Below, one piece after another: positions 1 to 7,253 of a DNA stretch of 32,119 nt. Source of the stretch: Chloroflexia bacterium (lineage in GTDB: Bacteria > Chloroflexota > Chloroflexia > Thermomicrobiales > CFX8); contig JAUIIK010000049.1 in assembly GCA_030431755.1 (NCBI GenBank), positions 1 through 32,119 of the forward strand, in the 5' to 3' direction. Each line of letters opens with the position of its first letter. Positions within the stretch are counted from its first letter, which is position 1. The notes beneath the pieces were generated by a model. It saw only the letters and a program-made list of their open reading frames with translations. It did not search any database and had not been told where the DNA came from. Position numbers and translations under genes: made by a program.

Positions 1-1015
1 GATCGAGATTCTCAAGCGCCGAGGTGTCAAGTATGCTGGCATTGGCGCAAACCTGGCAGAGGCGCGCGCGCCTGTATATATGGACACCGACGCTGGCTCG
101 GTCGCGCTCATCTCGTGTGCCTCGACCTTTGCAAAAGGACAGCAAGCCAGTCACCAGCGGCCGGACGTGCAGGGTCGGCCCGGCTTGAATCCGCTGCGCT
201 ATGAGACGACCTATGCCGTCACCGAGGCGCAGCTGCAGGTGCTCCGAGAGGTTGCCGAAGCACTGGGCATGGAGCGCAAACGGCTTGAGAGCATCGCCAT
301 GGGCTTCGGCTTCCCGCCTGACAATGAGGCGGCTCTGCCGTTGCTTGGCGGCACGTTTGTCGCGGCTCCCGAGCCCGGCGTATCCACCGCGCCACTCCAG
401 AAGGATCTCGACGCGATCGCGAGCTGGGTGCCGGAAGCGAAGGCGCGGGCCGACATTGTGATCGTGAGCTTTCACGGTCACGAGGACGGTGGCGAGAAGG
501 AAACGCCAGCGGAGTTCCTGCGAGCTTTCTCCCGCCGCGTGATCGACGAAGGCGCGGATATCGTCGTCGGGCACGGACCGCACCTCATTCGCGGTATGGA
601 AATGTACCGCGACAAGCCGATCTTCTACAGTCTCGGGAATGTGGTCGGCCAAAACGAGCTGACCTTCAAGCTGCCGTCGGACTCCTACGAGGGGTTCCGG
701 ATCGACCCAGACGAGCACGCCGGGAGCCTGTTCCGGCAGCGTAGCCAGAGTGACGCCAAGGGCTTTCCCGCCGATGTGCGCTACTGGCAGACGATCATGC
801 CGGTCTGCGTCTGGGAGGAGCGCAAGCTCGCGTCAATCGAGATCTACCCGGTGACGCTGCGACTCGGCGACCATCCCGGATCGCGCGGGAAGCCGGCGCT
901 CGCCGAAGGGCAGGAAGCGCGGGACATACTCGATAGATTCACGCGGCTGTCAGGCAGCCTCGGCGCCGATCTGGCGGCGGAGACGGGCGTGGAGCTCAGG
1001 TATCCCGGTGACTGA
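1..1015 (+). CDS. CapA-like protein, copy 1 (5' end outside window)
   Basis: The reading frame is open from base 2 with no start codon that fits the family, so the gene begins upstream of the window. The first in-frame ATG at 80 lies inside a block (YAGIG, then VALISCAS) that aligns with internal sequence of the second copy at 11248-12561. The protein belongs to the CapA/PGA_cap family, which has a calcineurin-like metallophosphatase fold; members are linked to poly-gamma-glutamate synthesis or act as hydrolases of unclear substrate. Visible motifs are IVSFHGHED, the metal-site-like VGHGPH (bases 566-580) and KPIFYSLGN. No membrane segment is seen in the part present. It lies upstream of a peptide-binding lipoprotein gene on the same strand with a 178-base gap. 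The family call is secure; the substrate is unknown and peptide processing is only a guess from the neighbours. Confidence 0.85.
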   Translation, partial: IEILKRRGVKYAGIGANLAEARAPVYMDTDAGSVALISCASTFAKGQQASHQRPDVQGRPGLNPLRYETTYAVTEAQLQVLREVAEALGMERKRLESIAMGFGFPPDNEAALPLLGGTFVAAPEPGVSTAPLQKDLDAIASWVPEAKARADIVIVSFHGHEDGGEKETPAEFLRAFSRRVIDEGADIVVGHGPHLIRGMEMYRDKPIFYSLGNVVGQNELTFKLPSDSYEGFRIDPDEHAGSLFRQRSQSDAKGFPADVRYWQTIMPVCVWEERKLASIEIYPVTLRLGDHPGSRGKPALAEGQEARDILDRFTRLSGSLGADLAAETGVELRYPGD

Positions 1016-1193
1016 GATACGTCTGGCGCGAGCGCGAGCGCGTATACAGAGGTAGACAGCCGTGCGAAGCGTGCCACGTCCGAGGCCACGTTCTGGGCTA
1101 GAATGGCGCGACGGGACAGTTCGAGACAGGGGGGGACGAGCGCAACACCATATGGATGACGACATGCACGATCGAGCTTGGGAGGAACAATCG

Positions 1194-3044
1194 GTGAGCG
1201 AAGACACGACAGCTATTGGGCGGATACTCAACCGCTTCGAAGGCACGAACCGGCGCGATTTTCTGAAGCGCTCCGTCATCATGGGCGCGACGGTGCCAAC
1301 CTTTGCGACGCTATTGGCGGCCTGTGGTGGTGATGATGACGATGACGACGATGATGATGACGATGGCGGCGACGAAAGCGACAGCGGCGATCCGACTGCC
1401 ACGACGCAGCGCTCCGTGCCGACGTCGGCAGTCGGGGGCCAGCCAACGCCAACCGAAGAAGAGATGACCGACGACGCGACCGCAACTGAGGACGGCGGTG
1501 GCGGCGAGGAAGAACCGACGGCAACCGAGGAAGACTCCGGCGGCGGCGACGAAGGCCAGCAGGGCGGCACGCTAATCCTGATGGGCCACCATGAGATCGC
1601 GAGCCTCAGCCCGGATGACGCCGGACCGACGGTCCACTGGGTCATGGTGACGCAGATTCACAACGCGCTGGTCGAACTCGATCCCTGGTATGTGCTCCAG
1701 CCGACTCTGGCGGAGTCCTTCGAGGTCTCCGAGGATGGCATGACCTACACCTTCAACCTTGTTCAAGGTGCGCCGTTCCACGATGGCGAAGAGTTCACAT
1801 CTGCCGACGTCAAGTACACGTTCGACTTCTACCGCGATCCCGAAAACGCGATGCTGACAGCAAGTAATTTCAATGGCATCACTGATGTCGAGGCGTCGGA
1901 CGACTACACAGTCGTCATCAGCCTTGAGGGGCCAAACGCGGCCTTCCTTTCACGCGCCGGCCAGGCGTTTATCGTGCCGGAGCACCACCACAGCGCCATC
2001 GGCGAAGATGCCTACAAGAGTGATCCGATGGGCACCGGACCGTTCAGCGTGCGTGAGTACCGCGCGGCGGAGTTCACGGAGGTCGAAGCCTTCCCGGACC
2101 ACTTCCGCGGCGCGCCCCTGCTCGATGCCGTGCGTGAGCGCATCGTGCCGGAGCCGTCGGTGCGGACAATCGAGCTTGAAACGGGCGAAGCTGATTCGTC
2201 GGTATGGGCGCTCGTTACCGAGGACAACCTGCGGTTGCGTGACAGTGGCGACTTCGTCACCTACCAGACCTCCAGCGTGGCCTGTAACCACTTCCCGATG
2301 AACAACGAGCGGCCGTACTTCGCCGACCGTGAGGTGCGCCGGGCGCTCATGTACGCGCTCGACCGCGACCTGATCGTCGACGAGCTCTGGGAGGGCCTTG
2401 CGGTCAAGGCGACAGGCAACATCTCGCCAGCGCTCGACTTCTACTACGAGCCGGATGTCACCGAGTACCCATACGATCCAGATCTGGCGATCGAAACGCT
2501 GGAAAACGCGGGGTGGGTCGCAGGCTCTGACGGTGTGCGTGAGAAGGATGGCGTGCGGCTCGAGTGGACACTGGCGGTCATCGCCGGTGATCAGGCTCGG
2601 CGTCCGGAAGCCGAGTTCGCCCAGGAGAGCTGGAATGCGATCGGCTGTAACGTCAGCATCGAGGACACCACGGCGGCGTCTTCGGGCATGCGCGATGGCA
2701 CGCACGACATGGCGATCTACAACTGGACCTACGGTGGCGGTTCCGGAGAACCCGACGGCTCGAACACGCTCCGCTCTGACGCTCTAAACAACTTCAGCAA
2801 GTACAAGAGCGAGCAGATGGACGAGCTGCTGGACGCGGGTCTGCGTGAGACCGACCCGGACGCCCGTAAGGAGATCTACAGCGAAGTGCAGAAGCTCGTC
2901 GCTGAAGATGTGCCGTTCATCTACGTCAAGTACTGGGACTGGTTCAACTTCTACAACCCGCGTGTGAAGGGCTTGCCGGACTCAGTGCTCTCGGGAGGAA
3001 CGCTGTACTCGATGGCTTACACGATGTGGAAAGAAGAAGAGTAG
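1194..3044 (+). CDS. ABC peptide/nickel-type substrate-binding lipoprotein 1 (SBP family 5)
   Basis: This is the extracellular substrate-binding subunit of a Dpp/Opp-type importer. I chose GTG 1194 because GGAGG at 1181-1185 sits 8 bases upstream; in-frame ATG codons at 1152 and 1164 lack a Shine-Dalgarno sequence. The resulting 616-residue protein starts with a twin-arginine signal (RRDFLKR, residues 20-26) and a lipobox LLAAC with Cys44. Eleven consecutive Asp codons follow (1332-1364), then an acidic Gly/Thr-rich spacer to about residue 120. The SBP_bac_5 domain fills the rest, with ESFEVSEDGMTYTF near its start and EIYSEVQKLVAEDVPFIY near the end. It is clearly paralogous to the proteins at 5290 and 7254 but more distant from both than they are from each other. 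A TAGAAT at 1099-1104 could be a -10 element, without a good -35. Permease genes follow. The ligand is unknown. Confidence 0.93.
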   Translation: MSEDTTAIGRILNRFEGTNRRDFLKRSVIMGATVPTFATLLAACGGDDDDDDDDDDDGGDESDSGDPTATTQRSVPTSAVGGQPTPTEEEMTDDATATEDGGGGEEEPTATEEDSGGGDEGQQGGTLILMGHHEIASLSPDDAGPTVHWVMVTQIHNALVELDPWYVLQPTLAESFEVSEDGMTYTFNLVQGAPFHDGEEFTSADVKYTFDFYRDPENAMLTASNFNGITDVEASDDYTVVISLEGPNAAFLSRAGQAFIVPEHHHSAIGEDAYKSDPMGTGPFSVREYRAAEFTEVEAFPDHFRGAPLLDAVRERIVPEPSVRTIELETGEADSSVWALVTEDNLRLRDSGDFVTYQTSSVACNHFPMNNERPYFADREVRRALMYALDRDLIVDELWEGLAVKATGNISPALDFYYEPDVTEYPYDPDLAIETLENAGWVAGSDGVREKDGVRLEWTLAVIAGDQARRPEAEFAQESWNAIGCNVSIEDTTAASSGMRDGTHDMAIYNWTYGGGSGEPDGSNTLRSDALNNFSKYKSEQMDELLDAGLRETDPDARKEIYSEVQKLVAEDVPFIYVKYWDWFNFYNPRVKGLPDSVLSGGTLYSMAYTMWKEEE

Positions 3045-3058
3045 CAACGACGCAGGTT

Positions 3059-3085
3059 GAGGGGAGCAGCAGTGCTGCTCCCCTC
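3059..3085. terminator. Stem-loop between binding protein 1 and permease B1
   Basis: A 27-base near-perfect palindrome with 13-base arms around one central base folds as an 11-bp stem with a 5-base loop. It begins 15 bases after the binding-protein stop. No T-run follows, only ACGTTTCG, so read-through into the permease is likely. I infer a partial terminator or an mRNA 3'-end stabiliser that lowers permease expression relative to the binding protein. Confidence 0.6.
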
Positions 3086-3114
3086 ACGTTTCGCTCCCAC
3101 TTGAGGAAGTCACG

Positions 3115-4047
3115 ATGTATCGATATGTAATCCAGCGACTTCTCCAGGGCATCATTGTCCTCTTCCTGGTCTCGATTGCGACGTTCGGTATTCTCCAGGC
3201 CGCGCCGGGCAATCCGGTCGAGACGATGCTCGGAGAGGGCGCGACCCAGCTCACCCAGGAGGACTACGATCGGCTCCTTCAGAAGTGGGGGCTGGACAAA
3301 CCCTGGTATGAGCAGTACTTCACCTGGCTTGGGAACTTCGTGACCGGTGACTTTGGCCAGTCGATGGTGCGGGCGGGTGTGCCGGTCCACGAGATGGTGC
3401 TGGAAGCCGCCTGGCCGACGATCCAGCTTACCTCGCTTTCGCTTGCCTTTGCGATCCTCGTGGCGCTGCCCGCGGGCATGATCGCGGCCATCCGACGCTA
3501 CTCGATATTCGACTCGGGAATCATGGTCTGGGCCAGCGCCGGGATCGCGCTACCCAACTTCTGGGTCGGGTTGATGCTCATCATCCTTCTGGCGCTCTAT
3601 CTCGGTTGGCTACCGCCGAGCGGCGGCGGCGACTGGAAGCACTACATCATGCCGGTCTTCGTGCTGGCGATCAATGAGACGGCCGTGCTGGCGCGGCTGA
3701 TGCGTGGCGCGATGTTGGAGGTGCTCGGTCAGGACTACATAACGACTGCCAGGGCTAAAGGTCTCCGGGAGTACGTTGTCATCGTGCGGCATGCGGTTCG
3801 TAACGCGTTGTTGCCGATCGTTACCGTGGTCGGGCTACGCATGGCGTTTCTCCTGAGCGGCACCGTTGTCGTGGAGTCGATCTTCGCCTGGCCCGGCATC
3901 GGGCAGCTGTTCATTACATCTGTGAACCGCTCGGACTATCAGGTGGTGCAGGCGATCGTCGTCCTCTTCACGGTGCTGGTGATCGTGGCAAACATCGTCA
4001 CCGACCTGACGTATGCGATTATCGACCCACGGATTCGGCTGAATTGA
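3115..4047 (+). CDS. ABC peptide transporter permease, DppB/OppB type (copy 1)
   Basis: This 310-residue integral membrane protein would form half of the translocation pore of a Dpp/Opp-type importer. The N-terminus (MYRYVIQRLLQGIIVLFLV) is the typical first DppB helix, followed by the external stretch with KWGLDKPWYEQYFTWL and GDFGQS. The cytoplasmic EAA loop that contacts the ATPase is at about residues 207-235 (DYITTARAKG, then VRHAVRNALLPI). The C-terminus ends in the usual IDPRIR. ATG 3115 is preceded by GAGGAAG at a good distance. The gene lies 70 bases after binding protein 1, with a hairpin between, and 16 bases before permease C1, so the three probably form one operon. The product is strongly similar to the permease at 9232-10158. 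Its ATPase partners are not in the window. Confidence 0.95.
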   Translation: MYRYVIQRLLQGIIVLFLVSIATFGILQAAPGNPVETMLGEGATQLTQEDYDRLLQKWGLDKPWYEQYFTWLGNFVTGDFGQSMVRAGVPVHEMVLEAAWPTIQLTSLSLAFAILVALPAGMIAAIRRYSIFDSGIMVWASAGIALPNFWVGLMLIILLALYLGWLPPSGGGDWKHYIMPVFVLAINETAVLARLMRGAMLEVLGQDYITTARAKGLREYVVIVRHAVRNALLPIVTVVGLRMAFLLSGTVVVESIFAWPGIGQLFITSVNRSDYQVVQAIVVLFTVLVIVANIVTDLTYAIIDPRIRLN

Positions 4048-4063
4048 CGGGCGCAGGCAGGAC

Positions 4064-4993
4064 ATGAGTGGTCAAAGTCAAAACATTGCCGACCAGGGAG
4101 CCGACATCCAGGCACGCGAGAACATGCTGGCGGGCGAGGGACATGCGCGGAGAACCGAGTTCTCTCGATCCTGGGGGCGCTTCAAGCGCTTCAAGCCTGG
4201 TGTTGTCGCACTGATCTTTATCGGCCTACTCTCGATTGTCGCGATCATTCCTGGCGTGTTCGAGCCGTACTCCTACTCGGAAACGAATTTGCGGGAACGC
4301 GGCGAGAGTCCTACCTGGGAGCATCCGTTCGGACGCGACGATATCGGGCGAGACGTGTTAAGCCGGTTGATCCGGGGCACGCGCGTGGCGTTCATCGTCG
4401 CGCTGTCGGCGATGACGATTTCGCTGGCAATCGGGCTAACGGTCGGCGCGCTCTCGGGCTACTTCGGCGGCTGGGTCGACGCAACGCTCTCGCGACTGGT
4501 CGACACAATCATGGCATTCCCATTGCTGGTGTTGATGATTACGCTCGCGGCGGTTATCGGGCCGAGCTTGCAGACGACAGTGGTTGTCATCGGGCTCACG
4601 GTCTGGTCGCAGTATGCCCGCGTCGTCCGGGCTGATGTGCTGAGTGTCCGCGAACGTGAGTTTGTCTTCGCGGCACGGGCTATCGGTGCGAACGACGGGC
4701 GTATTATCGTCCGCCACGTCATGCCGAATGTGCTTGGCCCGATCATCGTGCTTGCCAGTCTCGCCGTTGGCGGCATCATCATCCTCGAAGCCGCGCTGTC
4801 GTTCCTTGGTCTCGGCATTCAGCGCCCGACACCATCGTGGGGCGGGATGCTGGCCGATGGCCGCGCCCATATTCGCAACTACCCGCACATCGCAATCGTC
4901 CCCGGCATCATGATCTTCCTGACGGTGCTGGCGTTCAATCTCATCGGCGATGGTCTGCGGGACGCGCTCGATCCACGCCAACGCGAGTCGTGA
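4064..4993 (+). CDS. ABC peptide transporter permease, DppC/OppC type (copy 1)
   Basis: This 309-residue protein is the second pore subunit, partner of the DppB-type protein just upstream. It has a hydrophilic N-terminal stretch of about 45 residues, a first membrane helix near residues 46-65, the family motif HPFGRDDIGRDVLSRLIRGTR, the GYFGGWVD segment, and the EAA loop (FVFAARAIGA, then RHVMPNVLGPI) that docks the ATPase. It ends with the common DALDPRQR tail. The ATG at 4064 follows GGCAGGAC closely. Upstream spacing of 16 bases indicates co-transcription with permease B1. The next gene starts 296 bases away behind its own promoter, so this is probably the end of the first transcription unit. 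The close paralogue is at 10181-11104. Confidence 0.95.
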   Translation: MSGQSQNIADQGADIQARENMLAGEGHARRTEFSRSWGRFKRFKPGVVALIFIGLLSIVAIIPGVFEPYSYSETNLRERGESPTWEHPFGRDDIGRDVLSRLIRGTRVAFIVALSAMTISLAIGLTVGALSGYFGGWVDATLSRLVDTIMAFPLLVLMITLAAVIGPSLQTTVVVIGLTVWSQYARVVRADVLSVREREFVFAARAIGANDGRIIVRHVMPNVLGPIIVLASLAVGGIIILEAALSFLGLGIQRPTPSWGGMLADGRAHIRNYPHIAIVPGIMIFLTVLAFNLIGDGLRDALDPRQRES

Positions 4994-5131
4994 GCGGTAC
5001 GTAGCCTCAAGCAGTCAACCGGGACACGTGCAGCTGGATCAGGATGCCAATGCGTCCGATCCGCTCGGTGAGTACGTATACTGGGGTACTGGTCATAGTG
5101 CCCATGGTTCCCGGTTGCAGCACTGGATCGC
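4994..5131. other. Gap upstream of the second importer unit
   Basis: No coding potential is seen here. The stretch separates permease C1 from the promoter at 5132-5160. It has no strong terminator hairpin, only a weak AGTAC/GTACT inverted repeat near 5070-5090. An operator could lie here, but nothing in the sequence identifies one. Confidence 0.4.
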
Positions 5132-5160
5132 TTGACACCCAACGGCGCTCCAACTATTTT
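5132..5160 (+). promoter_or_regulatory. Sigma-70-type promoter for binding protein 2
   Basis: TTGACA at 5132-5137, a 17-base spacer and TATTTT at 5155-5160 match the housekeeping consensus closely: -35 at 6 of 6 and -10 at 4 of 6. Transcription would start near 5167 and give a leader of about 120 bases before the GTG at 5290. It is the best promoter match I noticed in the window, and it makes the second importer set an independent transcription unit. Confidence 0.65.
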
Positions 5161-5289
5161 CAGCTACAGCCGTATGAACGGACCGACAATCACGCGCAGA
5201 TGGCAGGTTGGTGTGCATGACACGACAGCCGCAATCGGGGGAATGCGTGTTGTCGGCGCAACGTGGGCGTAGGAAGAGGAGCACAGACC

Positions 5290-7164
5290 GTGTTGAGAGA
5301 TTCCCGCTTCGAAGATCTGTTGACCGGCATCGCGCCGACAAGTCGACGGAGCTTCCTGAAGCGCTCGGTCGCGATGGCGGCAGCCTTGCCGGCCTTCGGG
5401 TCATTGCTTGCCGCGTGTGGCGATGACGACGACGATGACGATGATGACGACGGTGGCGGCGAAGACGCCGATCCAACCGCTACCGAGGCTTCAGGCGGCG
5501 GTGGGGACGAGGCTACCGCTACCGAAGAAGAGATGACCGACGATGACCCGACGGCCACCGAAGAGATGGTCGACGACGACCCGACGGCGACCGAGGAAAT
5601 GACGGATGACGAGCCGACCGCTACGGAGGAGGACTCCGGTAGTGGAGGCGGCGATGGCGAACCGGTTCAGGGCGGTGTGTTCATCGGCCTTGGCCACCAC
5701 GAAGTCGCCAGCTTGAGTCCGGACGACTGGGGCCCGTCAGTTCACTACTTCATTGTTGGGAACATCCACGGCCGGCTGCTGAAGCTCGACCCGTTCTACG
5801 TGTTGCAGCCCAATCATGCCGAGTCGTTCGAGGTCTCGGACGACGGACTTGTCTACACGTTTGCGGTGCGCGACGGTATCACCTGGCACGACGGCGAGAC
5901 GTTCGATGCCGATGACGTCGCCTATACCTACAACTACTACCGCAATCCTGACAACGCGGCGGCGTCGGCGAGCAACTATGTCGGCGTCATCGACGTTGAG
6001 GCAACGGACGCTAGCACGGTCGTCGTGACGCTTGAGCAGCCCAACGCGGCGCTGCTGACGCGTCTCGGGCAGGCCGGCCTCGTACCGGAACACCATCACG
6101 GAGAAATCGGTGAGGACGCCTATAAGGCCGATCCGATCGGGACCGGCCCTTGGATCCTGCAGGAGTGGCGTGCCGCCGAATTCACGGAGTTGGTCGCAAA
6201 CCCAGACTACTGGGAAGGCGCGCCAAACATGGACGGTATTCGCGAGAACATCGTGCCCGAGGCCTCCGTGCGCTCGATTGCCCTCCAGAGTGGCGAGGCT
6301 GATTCCGCAGTCTGGCCGCTTGTCACTGACGATCACCTGGCCTTCCTCGAAGATCCGGAACTCTCGGACTACACCGTGGTCGTGACATCGAGCGTCGCGG
6401 TGAACCACTTTATGATTAACAACCTCAACCCGATCTTCCAGGACAAGCGCGTGCGTCAGGCGATGATGTTCGCTATCGACCGCGAGGCCATTCGCACCGA
6501 CCTGTGGCAGGGCCTCGCCGTGCTTGCGACGGCGAATATCTCGCCGGCGCTCGAGTTCTACTATGAGCCGGATGTCGCGCAGTATCCCTACGATCCTGAC
6601 CAGGCAGCGGCACTGCTTGAAGAGGCTGGCTGGACGCTCAATGGCGACGGTGTCCGAGAGAAGGATGGCGAGACGCTATCCTGGACCTGCACGATCATCA
6701 CCGGCGATCAGGCCCGACGCCCTGAGGCCGAACTTGTCCAGGCCAATCTGAACGAGGTCGGCTTCAACATGGAGATCGCCGAAGCGCCGCTGGCCACGAT
6801 TCAGGAAGGTCAGCGCTCCGGCGACATCGACATGTCGCTCTACAACTGGACCTACGGTGGCGGCGACGGCGAGCCGGATGGCTCCAACACGCTGCGCTCG
6901 GATGCGCGTAACAACTGGAGCAACTGGCAGAACGAGCGCGCGGATGAGCTGCTGGATGCGGGCCTCGTCGAGACCGATCCCGATGCCCGTAAGGAAATCT
7001 ACAGCGAGATTCAGAAGCTTGTCGCGGAGGAAGTGCCGTTCCTGTTCATCAAGTACTGGGACTGGTTCAACATCTACGCTCCGCGGGTCAAGGGCGTGCC
7101 GGAGGGCGTGCTGGAGGGCGACAATCTCTACCAGTTCCTCCACCAGATGTGGATCGAAGAGTAG
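5290..7164 (+). CDS. ABC peptide/nickel-type substrate-binding lipoprotein 2 (SBP family 5)
   Basis: This is a substrate-binding subunit of a Dpp/Opp-type importer. GTG 5290 is chosen because AGGAG at 5277-5281 lies 8 bases upstream, giving 624 residues; the frame is open from a GTG at 5263 that lacks such a site. A twin-arginine signal (RRSFLKR, residues 19-25) precedes lipobox LLAAC with Cys43. Ten Asp codons follow (5422-5451), then an acidic spacer containing three 11-residue repeats. The SBP_bac_5 domain begins near residue 130 with GHHEVASLSPDDWGPSVHYF, shared almost word for word with binding protein 3. Further shared motifs are EHHHGEIGEDAYKADP and YNWTYGGGDGEPDGSNTLRS. The gene is followed by a hairpin and then binding protein 3, so two receptors seem to serve one permease pair. 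The ligand is unknown. Confidence 0.93.
   Translation: MLRDSRFEDLLTGIAPTSRRSFLKRSVAMAAALPAFGSLLAACGDDDDDDDDDDGGGEDADPTATEASGGGGDEATATEEEMTDDDPTATEEMVDDDPTATEEMTDDEPTATEEDSGSGGGDGEPVQGGVFIGLGHHEVASLSPDDWGPSVHYFIVGNIHGRLLKLDPFYVLQPNHAESFEVSDDGLVYTFAVRDGITWHDGETFDADDVAYTYNYYRNPDNAAASASNYVGVIDVEATDASTVVVTLEQPNAALLTRLGQAGLVPEHHHGEIGEDAYKADPIGTGPWILQEWRAAEFTELVANPDYWEGAPNMDGIRENIVPEASVRSIALQSGEADSAVWPLVTDDHLAFLEDPELSDYTVVVTSSVAVNHFMINNLNPIFQDKRVRQAMMFAIDREAIRTDLWQGLAVLATANISPALEFYYEPDVAQYPYDPDQAAALLEEAGWTLNGDGVREKDGETLSWTCTIITGDQARRPEAELVQANLNEVGFNMEIAEAPLATIQEGQRSGDIDMSLYNWTYGGGDGEPDGSNTLRSDARNNWSNWQNERADELLDAGLVETDPDARKEIYSEIQKLVAEEVPFLFIKYWDWFNIYAPRVKGVPEGVLEGDNLYQFLHQMWIEE
5527..5625 (+). repeat. 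Three tandem 33-base repeats in the acidic spacer of binding protein 2
   Basis: Units at 5527-5559, 5560-5592 and 5593-5625 each encode EEM(T/V)DD(D/E)PTAT. They differ mostly at synonymous third positions, so the amino-acid pattern is better kept than the DNA. Two to three degenerate copies of the PTATE element also appear in the spacers of binding proteins 1 and 3. Confidence 0.85.
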
Positions 7165-7190
7165 AATTTCCGCGAACATGAGGAAGTAGG

Positions 7191-7231
7191 ATCGCCACCG
7201 GGACTGTATGGAAGACAGTCCCGGTGGCGAT
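7191..7231. terminator. 17-bp stem-loop between binding proteins 2 and 3
   Basis: Perfect 17-base arms at 7191-7207 and 7215-7231 enclose a 7-base loop, 26 bases after the binding-protein 2 stop. There is no T-run, and the next start codon is only 22 bases downstream. It could be a partial terminator or an mRNA-stabilising hairpin. It has the same 17/7/17 geometry as the structure at 9170-9210, but an unrelated sequence. Confidence 0.65.
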
Positions 7232-7253
7232 ACCGATGAAAGGGGGGTGACAC

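Noticed and set aside
1332-1364. Possible microsatellite or CRISPR-like repeat
   Set aside because: GAT/GAC codons alternate irregularly to encode Asp. There are no spacers, no constant repeat unit and no cas genes nearby.
950-1645. Ser/Pro-rich open frame on the - strand
   Set aside because: Its serine runs are the reverse reading of the Asp codon tract of binding protein 1, so it is a shadow.
5208-5426. Short open frame in the leader of binding protein 2
   Set aside because: It runs on into the coding region of binding protein 2 in another frame and has no ribosome site of note. A leader peptide role cannot be supported.
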